This document shows positions 1-11,534 of a stretch of 31,399 nt of DNA, piece after piece. The stretch is taken from positions 1 to 31,399 of the forward strand of contig JAUCBJ010000294.1 of the NCBI GenBank assembly GCA_032718475.1, written 5' to 3'. Positions within the stretch are counted from its first letter, which is position 1. Each line of letters opens with the position of its first letter. Position numbers and translations under genes: made by a program. This DNA comes from Nemertoderma westbladi. Taxonomy: Eukaryota; Xenacoelomorpha; Nemertodermatida; Nemertodermatidae. A model generated the notes under the pieces. It searched no databases, was not told the DNA's origin, and saw only the letters and a list, made by a program, of their open reading frames with translations.

Positions 1-184
1 ACTGAATGTTTTTAAAAGATATTTCTTCCCACCTAGTAGCTATATTATTAACATAGCTCCAAACGCCAACATAAATATAAGCTAAATTTTTATAACATAA
101 TTTATGTCATTTTTACATTTATTTATACAGCATCTAATTTAATGTGAGCAGTTTCTATCACTTATAATATATATACAATCATTT

Positions 185-335
185 CGTAATGTTACAATTT
201 TGGAATAAAACTATATACATACTTGTTGCAAAGTATTTTACAGTGTTCTGATCCTCGTGGCTTTATTTTCACTCACTCACTACGTGCGTTCGTGTAACAA
301 AGCCACTCGCATCATCACACTGTAAAGTGCTACTT
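185..335 (+). repeat. Diverged dispersed repeat, copy 1
   Basis: This stretch aligns by eye with 2405-2565 in the same orientation. Both contain, in order, TTTTGGAATAA, a CATAC..ACTTGTTG block, a TATTT..ACAGT block, a TGGCTTT block, a CTACTCA- or CTCACTA-like block, GTAACAAA/GTTACAAA and CCACTC.ATC. Small indels separate the blocks, so the copies are old. The GTGGCTTT/AAAGCCAC pair could form a hairpin. The element type is unknown. Confidence 0.5.
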
Positions 336-2404
336 TACACACAACTATGTAAATAGTTATTTCGATTATAACAACAGATGTAAAGGTGAAAGTGTTTTAT
401 GATGAAATGTTTCTTATTATTATAATATAGTTAGACACTGACATTATCTAACAATGAATGTGTTAGTAGTCCCCTAATCATAATTAATACCATGGAGAAG
501 AATAATAGCGAAAATAAGGGGAATTATGGTATTTAACATGTGACATAATTCGTAAAACTTCATCAATTTCCTTCTTGTATGTGTTAATCCAAGGAATAGC
601 ATGCCTTGTTAACTTCAAGGGGATCCCCATTAGTACCAAGACATAATTAATCCTTTTTAAGTCCAGTGACAGGTACTATCCTCTCATCTGATTGTCAGTA
701 CTCATTATCATTACTTGAAAGAAAATCATTATTAATCATTTGTGCCCTTTCCTTCCGGTTTCATAATGAATGTCATGAACAAAGCAGGATTTACTTCCAT
801 TTTCGAGATGTCGTTCAATGATAGAAACCACTACTGCTGTGCAGTAGGACTATGTTTATATAAATTACTGCAAGATTCTCCGAAGAAGACTGATCCTGAA
901 GCATGTAACAAAGGGTCCAAGGTTCTCACAATTTTAATTAATTTTGTATGTCCACGGCATAGAGCACTGTTCATGGATGGCTGGCTGTTCTGTACTTGTT
1001 CAAGACGTGTCAGCTTAATCAAGCAGGTACTGTCGGTAAGCAGATAGGCACCCCAAGGGAGGAAAATGGACATATATGAATGGGAGAAAGGAAGGAAGAA
1101 AGTGGACCCATGAGACATCAATTTTATTGGTCTGGTGTGGATACAACACGACTAAGTGATATTGATGTTCAAGGCGAAAAACTTTGTAGTTTTTCTTGCC
1201 ATCTGTCATCTGGTGGCATTTGCTCTAGTTCTCTGGTGGCAAAGCTTTAGGTACTGTAAGTGGTGGTACTTGATTTCTGAATCACGCTAGTAAAGCTGGT
1301 TAATTCATAATTTCCGGCGTTAATTTAGTATCATTTTCAAGATCACTTCAAAAATACTACTGTATTGGTTGGTTGGTTATGATGGCTACATTTTTGTAGA
1401 AATATTTAACTGTGTTCCTATGATTTTTTCTTATAACGGATGCGGAGTTCCAAATGCGTCAACTGATATTCAAGATGATGGAGGTGATGATCTAAAGGTT
1501 TGATCAGTGAGATGAAAGATAGAAAGATAGTTGGTCAGAAAGATAGTGAAATTGCGAAAATAACGGCAAAGACTTGTGTTCGTGTGGAGAGCAGGTTTCG
1601 GACTTCGGTCTGTCGTGAATTTCATGTGCTGCTAAAGTTACACTTTAGTTACTAGATTATATGTACTTTGAGCTATTTGAAGACTCATTGTAAATATCAA
1701 TGTGGGATATTTCAGTGAATATATTTTGCATACCTGTGTTACTAGAGGCAGTTTGGATTTATGAGGCATCTTGTTACATTATCTGGTTGCTCCCAATTAT
1801 ACCTGATAATTTATAGGATGTGTGCAGGAGTTGTTAGGTAGTGTCTAGTGAATACAGATTTTTGACTTAGAACGATAAACAGACAATGCAAACCTGATCA
1901 CCTGCAGTTATCAGTAAGTAAATTGCCACTCACTACAGTTTATAAGCAGAAAGTCCATTTTCCAAACTTTTTGTATTTTTTATGTTCAACAATTCTATTC
2001 TAAAATGTATTCTAAAAATTATATTAAGATTTATATTTATTCATATTTATTATATCACTGACACACAACAATTATTAAAACATGTCTAGGAATGCGAAGT
2101 GACTAACATATTAATACCCAGTATTTTTGTGCTACTACTTTTTCTCTCTAAAACTTGTAAAAATGTATTATTATTCAGTTAAGTATTCTTCTCTACTAGT
2201 TAGGCCTATATATTTTTACGTAATGTAATATATTTAGCTATTTCTCCTTTAAATATTAATTTACGGATAATATGTATTTTCCAAATGATTTTAATTAAAT
2301 TTATATTTATTTTATTTATTCATATTTTACAATTTAACTATTCTAATAAAAGTACACAAAATATAATAGCACTGGCTTTAAAAAAAAACTTCATATTCGT
2401 TTTT

Positions 2405-2565
2405 AACAGTAATCGTTTTGTAATAATCTTAACATTTTGGAATAAGCAATAGGCCTACATACATACGCACTTGTTGAAAACTATTTACAGTAGCTTTTCT
2501 GACCATAATAATGGCTTTTTTTCTACTCAAGTTCGAGTTACAAACCACTCAGATCAACTGTCTGC
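2405..2565 (+). repeat. Diverged dispersed repeat, copy 2
   Basis: This is the partner of the repeat at 185-335 and shares its order of short conserved blocks (TTTTGGAATAA, CATACATAC..CACTTGTTG, TATTTACAGT, TGGCTTTTTT, GTTACAAACCACTCAGATC). It also carries the octamer TAGGCCTA. No ends or target duplication could be defined. Confidence 0.5.
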
Positions 2566-3284
2566 ATTTTCTTATTACACAAATGTATGTAATATTATTA
2601 TTATTATATTCTGAAATCTTCTCCGAAGCCATAGAAAGGGTGCCGTGGGTTCGGCCTTGCTTTTCATGATAATGAATAAACTTGGAATCCTCCTGATGCA
2701 GAATTAGATTTACCTAATTAAGATTCTGCGAAATTTCTTTCACCAGTAACTCATGATTATTAGTTATTAATTGACTGACTACATTATACTCTATCCACAT
2801 GTGTATCCAATAAAATAAACAGGAACTCAAAATTAAAAATAACCAATAGTACATGGGAATTGGGTAATACTTATATTATACCAATACATGATATACAGTA
2901 GATAATGGTTTAAATAGATTTAAAATATTGTAAAAGTAACATAATAACGTGGTTGATATGAAATATAAAGGTATGAAAGGGTTAAATTCAATTAAGGCAG
3001 GGTCGATTTAAGGGAGAAATATTTAATTAATGGTACCGGTATCTCATATAAGAACTTCGAAGACAACCAATAAGACAATTCACATTTTCGTAAGGGTCCA
3101 CATAAGGAGTTTGTAGACTACAAGATAGAAGTACGTTACTTACAGTATATGATGGACATTATGAAGGTTAAGAGATTCAATATCAGAATGAATATGAAAG
3201 TAAAATGAAGTAAAATAAAATAAAGTAAACTCATCCCATTTCCTTGTATTATAAGATTTTGACTGAATATGACTTTAGAAATTT

Positions 3285-3650
3285 CAAACTCGTTTTTTTC
3301 GGCGGGTGTCAATTTTGGTGACAGCACCAAATTTTGAAATATGTCAATTTTGTAAATTTATTGTTTGAACCTGTTTTTGCGTAATATGGGTTCTTTGGGT
3401 TTCTGATTTCGATGGAATATATACGAATTGAACCAAGCGTATCAAACTTGTATTTTTCGGCGCGGTTTCGGCGCAAAATTTGGTGCCAGCACGAATTTTT
3501 GAAAATACATTCAATAGTTCAATTGATTGTGACAACTTATTTCTCACGTTTTAGAGGTTTATGGCGGTTCTGAATTCAATGGAATAAATAATTATCTAAC
3601 CAGACTTCTCAAACTTGTATTTTTCGGAAGTGATTTGGCAAATTAGAAAT
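3285..3650 (+). repeat. Tandem repeat, unit about 160 bp
   Basis: The motif CAAACT.GT.TTTTTCGG recurs at 3285, 3443 and 3610, spacings of 158 and 167 bp. Between these anchors are comparable blocks: a TTTGGTG.CAGCAC.AA segment, a TTTGAAA segment, and a GGTT.T.G..TTC.ATGGAATA segment near the end of each unit. Two diverged units and the start of a third are visible. It may be a satellite remnant or the body of an unidentified element. Confidence 0.5.
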
Positions 3651-5192
3651 GTATTCCATTAGAATCAGCGCCCCAGGAAACCTAAAAATGTGTATTTATA
3701 GCATCGTATAAGTTAATTTAACAATTTTGTGTTTAAACTGAAAAGTGCTGGTTACTTGTTTTTTTCAATTTTTGCCTACATTGAGGACGTTATGAAAATT
3801 GTTCACTACTTGTCATTTTGGTGCTGCAAAATAACCACCCCAGTACTTTTTTTTCCGAAATTTTTTTTTTCGAGCGGATTCAGACTAGTGAAATCTGCGC
3901 AAAAAAAGTGTCTCCGTCGATATTGCACTAGTTAAACCACAGTTAATCTTCAAGGTAATAGTGGTTTGTAGGTGTAGTCGAAAGCTGGCCGCGCAATGAT
4001 TCCAAATATATGTAAAAATATTTGAATTTGGTTGGGAAATAGCTGAGATATGGGCATTCGAATGTTGCATGTATTTACTTGCGCTGCAGGCCATTTGTTC
4101 TATTTAATAAATACACAGCTTTCCATCGGTACCAACAAATCACTCTAAGGTTGAAGAATAAATGCTATGCAACTTGTGAAATTTCTCCTGAGACACTTTT
4201 TTGAAACGCTTGTAGCTAAAGAATGAAAGAGAAAATAAAAATTCTGACTCACCCACTAAGGAGGGAGGTGAAACTATCTATGTTTTAACCTGAATTTTCG
4301 GTTTGTACCTGAAGTATGACACTAATTTTGTCGAGCATGTTAGTTGTAACTTTTGTTTATGCTCTGTCTGATGTTAATTGATCTTTTGTTTGGTAGTATT
4401 TATTAATGATGATATAAATATAATACATTTTAATTAAAGTTCGATTCCCCGCTTCCACAAACAACCATTGTGAGAGAAATAATTTACATTATGGACTTGT
4501 ATAGAAAATTTCATACTCCTGTATACTCAAAGCTTAGCTATGAATTCGTTATGTTAGCCAAAGTTGTGGGTTATGTGCTACTATGCTGTGAGAATAATAC
4601 TTGAGTTTGATTAAAGTTTTTATTGCGATCTCTCCTTATTTGTGGTGGTAGTGCAGTTCACTTACTGGTTTCGCCCCACTAACATAATTACTGCTTGACT
4701 TCCTGGGTCCCTATTAACCCAATAAAGGAAAGCCATACCCTCAAGTTACATTATACTGTTACCAATACCAGCACACACTATAATACTAGGCCTATACTAG
4801 AAACGCAGTAGATAACCTGCGGTGCTGTAACTGTGTTAATTCCCCCTTAGGGGAGCACTGGATTAATCGAATTTCGCTTCCTGTAGTAGCCTACCCAACA
4901 TCGCACCTGAATAAATAATTTATGTTTTTTTTATTAGATAGTCAGTCTCTCGCACTGTATAAACATTGCAATGTATATTACATAAAAAATTCAAGGGTAA
5001 TTTTATTTTCTCGTACAATAAATTACTTTTATTACTTTAATATTTAAAAGTAGCGTTTTTTTTCCGCTCGTTCCGGGAAGGTATAATTATAATTAATTCA
5101 ACCCATATCCTATCTGGAAATCTTTAATATTATCCGAGAGAGGTATGGTGAGGGAGGGTTACTGAGCATGTGTTATCAACTATAAATTAAGT
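3651..5192. other. AT-rich non-coding DNA
   Basis: No exon, RNA gene or element is recognised. Long T-runs occur near 3849-3875, and one TAGGCCTA octamer lies at 4787-4794. Short open frames here have no ATG-led, domain-bearing product. Confidence 0.55.
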
Positions 5193-6232
5193 ACTGCAGA
5201 AGACTCAGTGCAGGAGACTCAGTGCAGGAGACTCAGTGCAGGAGACTCAGTGCAGGGGACTCAGTGCAGCAGACGCAGTGCAGGAGACTCAGTACAGGAG
5301 ACGCAGTGCAGGAGACTCAGTGTAGGAGACACAGTGCAGCAGACTCCGTACAGGAGACGCAGTGCAGGAGACTCAGTACAGGAGACGTAGTGCAGGAGAC
5401 GCAGTGCAGGAGACTCAGTGTAGGAGACTCAGTGTAGGAGACTCAGTGCAGGAGATGCAAGGCAGGAGACTCAGTGCAGGAGACTCAGTGCAGGAGACTC
5501 AGTACAGGAGACGGAGTACAGGAGACGCAGTGCAGGAGACGCAGTGCAGGAGACTCAGTGCAGGAGACTCAGTGCAGGAGATGCAGGGCAGGAGACTCAG
5601 TGCAGGAGACTCAGTGCAGGAGACTCAGTGCAGGAGACGGAGTACAGGAGACGCAGTGCAGGAGACGCAGTGCAGGAGACTCAGTGCAGGAGACTCAGTG
5701 CAGGGGACTCAGTGCAGCAGACGCAGTGCAGGAGACTCAGTACAGGAGACGCAGTGCAGGAGACTCAGTGTAGGAGACACAGTGCAGCAGACTCCGTACA
5801 GGAGACGCAGTGCAGGAGACTCAGTACAGGAGACGGAGTACAGGAGACGCAGTGCAGGAGACGCAGTGCAGGAGACTCAGTGCAGGAGACTCAGTGCAGG
5901 AGATGCAGGGCAGGAGACTCAGTGCAGGAGACTCAGTGCAGGAGACTCAGTGCAGGAGACTCAGTGCAGGGGACTCAGTGCAGCAGACGCAGGGCAGGAG
6001 ACTCAGTGCAGGAGACTCAGTGCAGTAGACGCAGTGCAGGGGACTCAGTGCAGGAGACGCAATGCAGGAGACTCCGTACAGGAGACGCAGTGCAGGAGAC
6101 TCAGTGTAAGAGACGCAGTGCAGGAGACTCAGAGCAGGAGACGCAGGGCAGGAGACTCAGTGCCGGAGACTCAGTGCAGGAGACGCAATGCAGGAGACTC
6201 AGTACAGGAGACATACTGCAGGAAACGAAGTG
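5193..6232 (+). repeat. 14-bp minisatellite, about 74 copies
   Basis: The array is built from the 14-base unit CAGGAGACTCAGTG. Most variants are single transitions or transversions (ACTC to ACGC, GTGC to GTAC, CAGGAG to CAGCAG or CAGGGG). It has higher-order structure: 5253-5387 (135 bp) is repeated exactly at 5701-5835, an offset of 448 bp or 32 units. A GAGATGCA(A/G)GGCAGG variant recurs at about 5452, 5578 and 5900, offsets of 9 and 23 units. The unit contains no stop codon in any forward frame, so all three frames stay open and yield repetitive peptides with no ATG. I treat it as non-coding tandem repeat. Confidence 0.95.
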
Positions 6233-7688
6233 CCTGTGAACGGCACTGGAACATGTGTACGGTTTCTCTATATGTGATATATGACACTAACCATAATCAA
6301 TACGATTATAGGCTATTCATAGCCTTATTCAAATTTTATTTATAGGTATTGCTGAGCTCAAGTCAACAGGTAATTTAAAAAGTGGAGGGTGAATACATAT
6401 ATGCAGTATCTCAATATTTTTTATGTTATCCTAAGGTATTTATGTAATCCTAAGGGAGCTTTTTTGCGCGGTCTCTAAAACATTCCTAATTCATATTGTT
6501 TCCCACTTGATTACTGTAAGAATTAACAGCGGGATACTTACTGTAAAAATTTCAGGATATATAACACTGACTGACTGAATGAATGATAATTATCCAGGTT
6601 CAGGTACTTCCTGCCTGGCGATTTTGATGAAATTTTGTAAGTACATTGCATTGGTGGTTCATAATCGCGTTAAAAAATTTCAGATTGATTCTATGTGTGG
6701 TATTAGATATATTTAGTTTTTTGACATTATTTTGTCGCGAAATTAAAAGCAATGGTAAAATAACAGCTGGTGTTCATGATGAAATATAGCTTAATAATGT
6801 CAGAATCATACACAGTCATAGTAAAACGTGTTGGTTGCTAAGTTTTCTAGTAGGCTATAAGGAAGGCAAGATTATTGTACTTAGTACACCCATACTGTTT
6901 GTTTAGGTCCTACCACTCTCTGGCAAAGCAAACATTAACTGGTTGGTTTAGTTTGTGGTTCTTAGTATAAATCGATGAGGCTGCCAACAACTGGTTGGTT
7001 TAGTTTGCAATCTATTACCACCTCAGCTGAATAACTCTTCCCAATGCGTCCTATGGAAAATCTACAAGTTACTCACTCTTCTAATTTACTGTTGAATGAC
7101 TGTTAGGTACAGAGTGTGTTGGCTACATTAATGCCAACATTAATACTGTGGAGACTGCATGTTTATAAAAGTGTATGTTTATAATCAGCCACATAATATG
7201 ATTCTCCATAGGCTAACATTATAGTTTGAATAGTTTACTCTACTTTGCCATTCAGGTGAATGGATTTGAGCAATTGCCAAGTTACAGAGTGGGATATCTC
7301 TTTGACCATAGATAAATAACACTTCCCTTCTGAACATGTAAATAGTGTTGATGGAATTTACATTTGATTCATGACTTCCGACTTGCTTAACGGCGTCTTG
7401 ACGCCGTCTCTAGTGTAATATGGCAATGAAATAAGGTGAATTTGTATATTGTAAATGCCACAAGGGAAGGACAAAAGAACAATTTAACCATATTGGCCTC
7501 TGCACTCACGAAAAAGAGCAGCTTACACTGCATGCTACAATAACTTCATGGAATAAATCTCGGATCTAAAAGCCCACCAGGTGCAGGTGTACTCAACTCA
7601 CCCCGGGTGTTCTCTCTTCCGAGGAAGAGGAATTATATTTATATCTTTCTACGATTATACACGTTCGTGGGGACTTCGCGCAGCACGA
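6233..7688. other. Non-coding DNA between repeats
   Basis: No gene is seen. A 19-base direct repeat (AACTGGTTGGTTTAGTTTG) occurs at 6937-6955 and 6989-7007. A perfect CpG-rich inverted repeat, ACGGCGTC-TT-GACGCCGT, sits at 7390-7407 in otherwise AT-rich sequence. Confidence 0.55.
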
Positions 7689-7985
7689 GACTGCAAACAT
7701 ACAAAATTTGGTTTAATTTCATTCTGCAATTGCCCGACTTATTTATGTTTGTATAAAAGGTCTGAAACATCCGGTACCGAATAACAAACTGTCTTATTTT
7801 TGACCAAACTTCAGATACTTTCCAAACTACTGATGGGACTGCATACGTACAAGTTTGGTTTAATTCATCATTTGATTGTGCAACTTATTTCAGTTTTTAT
7901 CAAAAGTCTGAAACTACCGGTTCAGAGTGTCAGACCATCTCATTTTGACAAAAACTCAGATTATTTCTAAACTTTTAACGGACTG
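7689..7985 (+). repeat. Tandem repeat, unit about 146 bp
   Basis: Blocks beginning GACTGCA start at 7689, 7837 and 7981. Between them both units contain TTTGGTTTAATT, TGCAA(TT) followed by an ACTTATTT block, (A/G)GTCTGAAAC, a CCGGT block, and CAGAT(A/T)(C/A)TTTC.AAACT. The two units are diverged, and the third is cut off near the 5' edge of the LINE-A remnant. Confidence 0.6.
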
Positions 7986-8133
7986 CATTTGTAATCTGAC
8001 TGCAATTACAACTACTCACATACAGCAACAATCAAGACTTACCTGGCAAACTGTAAATGAGGTATCTGGTGGGAAAAGTTGTGGAAAGGGGCGCCTCAAA
8101 GCCGATAGTCCTGAAGAACGTGTTGGGAAGTGG

Positions 8134-8144
8134 AAAAATCACTT
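8134..8144 (+). repeat. Target-site duplication of the SINE, left copy
   Basis: The 11 bases AAAAATCACTT here are repeated exactly at 8324-8334 on the other side of the tRNA-like insertion. Collapsing the two copies restores the LINE-A reading frame through K-N-H-F, which identifies the pair as an insertion footprint. Confidence 0.85.
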
Positions 8145-8323
8145 AATATGATCTTCCACTCCATATCGAAATATTCATCCGGCCTGGTAGCTCAGTACAC
8201 TCACCCGGCTGATGATAACCAGAAGTTTGAAACCTAGGTACCGGGTTCGAGCCCCAATAGGGCCGGTTGATATTTTTCGCTATGGAGAGCATTATCATAT
8301 TGTCCTATTTACATTATATATTT
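8145..8323 (+). mobile_element. tRNA-like SINE with inverted-repeat arms
   Basis: This 179-bp insertion sits between 11-bp direct repeats. Its middle resembles a tRNA gene: a box A-like TGGTAGCTCAGT at 8185-8196, a box B-like GGTTCGAGCCC at 8244-8254, and a CCGGCC/GGCCGG acceptor-like pairing (8179-8184 with 8261-8266). Outside this core, 8145-8184 and the reverse complement of 8261-8301 match over about 40 bases, both starting AATATGAT and ending CCGGCC, with roughly four in five positions equal. An AT-rich tail (8302-8323) precedes the right duplication. Retrotransposition with RNA polymerase III transcription is inferred. It is not a functional tRNA: D- and T-arm pairing is poor. Confidence 0.75.
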
Positions 8324-8334
8324 AAAAATCACTT
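8324..8334 (+). repeat. Target-site duplication of the SINE, right copy
   Basis: This is an exact second copy of AAAAATCACTT. The LINE-A frame resumes here as K-N-H-F-S-N-L-L. Confidence 0.85.
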
Positions 8335-8421
8335 CAGCAACTTGCTTGGGCAGCCACCAAACATCGAGGTCAGCCCTACAAGGAAAATATATGACAAGAC
8401 ACTACCTATAGAAACAGGGAA

Positions 8422-8426
8422 CTTCA
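8422..8426 (+). repeat. Target-site duplication of the LTR retrotransposon, left copy
   Basis: The five bases CTTCA directly abut the TG end of the left LTR and recur at 12480-12484 directly after the right LTR. Five bases is a normal duplication length for Ty3/gypsy-type integrases. Confidence 0.85.
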
Positions 8427-8713
8427 TGTTAAACTAATTAAAAGACAATGAAATATACAAAACCTTTTTCGTTTATTTAATTATTCAAACAAGTTTAATA
8501 CAATAAGTTTAATACAATCAAAATTATCTCTCTTAATTCTCCCCACACCAGTAATATATAGCCAAAGCAATATCACCAAAATAAGTCCAAAGGTCACAGC
8601 TGATATCTCCCAGTGGAGACAATATTGGATTAGGTATAGGCGACGGAAAGGTTAATTGAATCTGATCATAGGTAGCAGCTGGTATCTCCCTTTTAATGAT
8701 TATACTCTTCACA
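8427..8713 (-). repeat. 3' LTR of the LTR retrotransposon
   Basis: The LTR is 287 bp and begins TGTGAAGAG and ends AGTTTAACA on the - strand. It contains a TATA-like TATATATTAC (8552-8561) and an AATAAA signal (8472-8477), plus two adjacent copies of TTGTATTAAACTT. It is identical to the other LTR except at 8669. Confidence 0.95.
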
Positions 8714-8715
8714 TA

Positions 8716-8725
8716 CTCCACCCTT
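8716..8725 (-). other. Polypurine tract
   Basis: On the - strand AAGGGTGGAG lies two bases upstream of the 3' LTR. This is where the plus-strand DNA primer is expected in LTR retrotransposons. Confidence 0.7.
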
Positions 8726-8769
8726 AAAACATAACTATAAAGTCAGACAAAGCATATCCACTTGTCTCA

Positions 8770-11534
8770 TTAAGAACATTGATGTATATTGACAACTCTG
8801 TTCCCTTCCAACAACGCAACCTGAGGTGATAATTGAGAAATAACACGTTGAGGCCCATAAAATTTGGGGCCTAACGTTGTTCTTTGAGGAGGCGGTACAG
8901 GAGGAGATAAATTTACCAGAATTGAAGGAATTTCCTTTAACATCGAGGTGTAGGTCGCCGGGGGTACATTGTATCCATAAAGAGCAAAGAATGGTGAACA
9001 ATCAAGTTTGTCGTGAACCATGCGATTAATGTTATACACGGCCTCTGGTAAGTTATTCTGCCAGCTTCCAGACATACATCGGATTCGATCCTTTAATGTG
9101 CGATGTACACGTTCCACTACACCGTTCCCTTGGGGATAATATGGTGTCGAATATGAGTGTGTTATTTCGTAATCATTAAACACAGTTTTGAGAATGTTAT
9201 TAAAGAGTGCAGATGTAAACTGCGAACCGTTATCTGTATGTATTCGCCGAGGTGGCCCATGCCGAAATACCCATCCTTTCTTAAATGCATCGGAGATAAT
9301 GTTAGCTGTAATCGTTTTCAGCGGCACAGCTTCAAGGTATCGTGATGCCATATCAATCATCGTCAATATATATCTACATCCCGTCTGCGTTGTTGGTAAT
9401 GGCCCTACTATATCTAAGGAGACTACTTCTCCAACAGCACATGAGTTTAAGTTTGGGAGTTCTCCCGTTGGTGCCCTTTTTGTGTATGATTTATTTGTTC
9501 GGCAATCCACGCAATTGTCCTGTATTGATCGGAGTACTGCTCGCATTTTGGGGAACCATAAGCCGTCATTCAATATTGATTTCCGTGTTTTGTTCATTGA
9601 GAAATGTCCAGCTTCATGGTATTTCTTTGCTACCAACTCAGCATCTTTATCTGATAATGTTTTTAGGGCACATGCCGAATTTGGCACAAATGGGGCGGCG
9701 TTTATATTTGGAAAATTCCCAGGTGGCATCCGAGATAGTGTATCCGCTACAACGTTTTCTGCTCCTCGTACATATTTAATGTCTATGTTAAAATCCTGTA
9801 AATAATCTAACCAACGGCACTGTCGTGCATTGTTGCCAACTTTCCTTTCCAATAGTCCAATCAGAGGCTTGTGGTCCGTAAACACAGTCACGTCATGACC
9901 CTTGTGATACGTTTGGAACTTTCGTATGGCCCAATATAAACTGTAAAATTCTTTGTCAGTCGTAGACCAATTTAGCTCTGATCCATGCAATGTTCTACTT
10001 GCAAAATATATTGGGAGTTCGTCAGATTTTAAGTTTTGACTAAGAACCGCACCAACAGCCCGATCGCTTGCGTCGACTCGAACTATATATGGTTTCGTTA
10101 AATCAGGAATGTATACCAATATTGCTTCTGTAAATAAACTTTTGACGCTATCAAAATCTTTCGAGTGAACCTCTAACCATTTAAACTTTGACTTAGGTCG
10201 TGATGTTAGCTCATACAACGGACCAGCCTCTTTAGATAAATGTCGAGCAAATCGAGAATAAAAATTAATCAAACCAAGAAATGATTGTAGTTCTTTGGTA
10301 TTGGCTGGTGTGGGGAAATCTTGTATGCATTTGACTTTTTCTGGATCAGGTTTAACTTGTCCGTTTTCAATAATAAATCCGAGATATGGTATCCGTGTTA
10401 ATCCAAAAGCACATTTGGCCGGCTTTAATTTTATCCCTTCATTTCGGAATTGAGTGAAAATTGCCTTCAACACTTCGTAGTGCTCCTGTATCGTTTCGGA
10501 GGCAGGAATGACGTCATCGACGTATGGAAACACATCTATATCATTTAGTATTGTCTGCATATCTTTTTGAAATTCGGAAGATGCATTTTTCAGTCCAAAA
10601 GGCATGACATTAAACTGCCATTGTTTATGGTCTGCTTGAAACGCCGTTTTCGGTTTGCTCGTTTCCGTTAAAGGCACCTGCCAATAACCACTTGTCAAAT
10701 CTAAACTGGAAAATATCTTTTTATTGTATAAACGATCTAAAAGTTCATCGATAAGTGGCATGGGGAATTTATTATCAATCGTCACTTTATTTAATCCTCT
10801 GAAATCAATGCAAAACCGTTTTGTACCATCCGGTTTATCAACTAACAAATAAGGTGAATTCCAAGGTGAAAGTGCCGGTGCTATAATATCATTTTTGTGC
10901 ATGTCAGTCACTAACCTGTGTATTACTTCTTTGTCCACTTGAGCATTCTTGTATTGACGTTTGAACACAGGTGTCCCAGACGTTTCTATATCATGAGTGA
11001 ATGATTTCATTCTTCCAATATCATACTTGGAATGGCTGAATATTTCTCGGAAACTCCAAACCAATTCTTGTATTTGTTCCAAATCATTTGGTTTCCAATC
11101 CGTTGGCCATCGAAAAAGTTTCAAAAACTCTTCTCGTGAAATTATATTAACTGCTGCTACCACTGGGTTCCCCAAAATAGTAGGGAAGGCCTGAATTGCC
11201 TTAATTCCTAATATTAACTCGAATGGTGGATCCTTGAGTATATGAAAGTCTAACACTTCCTTGAAGCCGTTCCATTTTGCCGTGATTCTAACTAAACCCG
11301 TCGATTTCACAACATCCCCGGACGCCGTGTAAAAACATATGCTACGTGATAGAATATCTAAACATAAATCATCAACTAATTGTTTTGAAATTAAATTCAG
11401 CTCAGAACCAGTATCTAACATGGCTATATGTCTATTCTCACCGTTCATTTCGATTTCTGCGTAAAGGAACGGTGCTCTATGATTTATTAACGAACTCCCA
11501 GTAGCTGCACCTCCCACTACTGGGATTTGAAGTT
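8770..11534 (-). CDS. pol: Pol polyprotein (protease, reverse transcriptase, RNase H, integrase)
   Basis: The frame has no stop from 11559 down to 8770 and has no useful ATG; it is probably made as a Gag-Pol fusion by -1 frameshifting at 11532-11538. Residues are counted from the GTG codon at 11517. Domains in order: an aspartic protease with LDTGSE (Asp about 35); reverse transcriptase with FSSLDLTSGYW and the catalytic YVDD (about 330); RNase H with VDASDRAVG (about 480), DKEFY, TDHKPL and ADTLSR; and an integrase with an HHCC zinc site (HEAGH ... CVDC, from about 633) followed by the catalytic triad in SLDIVG, TDNGSQF and VVERVHR. The C-terminus ends in a GPKFYGP-like segment. All key residues are present with no internal stop. 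The product copies element RNA into DNA and integrates it. Confidence 0.93.

Larger units (their letters stand above)
1..3284. other. AT-rich non-coding DNA
   Basis: No convincing coding exon is visible. The longest open stretch (742-1047, +) lacks an ATG at its start and has no recognisable domain. The region holds two diverged copies of one repeat (listed separately), two copies of the octamer TAGGCCTA (2201-2208, 2450-2457), and many A/T homopolymer tracts. It reads as intergenic or intronic DNA. Confidence 0.6.

Noticed and set aside
742-1047. Possible 101-codon exon
   Set aside because: The frame begins with GTG, has no recognised domain, and clear splice sites could not be paired with it.
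5208-6345. Long open frames encoding repetitive QETQCRRLSAGDSV-type peptides
   Set aside because: The 14-bp unit lacks stops in every forward frame and its length is not a multiple of three, so all frames translate to the same rotating peptide. There is no ATG and no splice context.
8179-8266. Functional tRNA gene
   Set aside because: Box A- and B-like sequences and an acceptor-like pairing are present, but D- and T-stem pairing is poor and the region lies within an inserted element with target duplications.
9188-9805. 205-codon open frame on the + strand
   Set aside because: It is the antisense shadow of the integrase region of pol.
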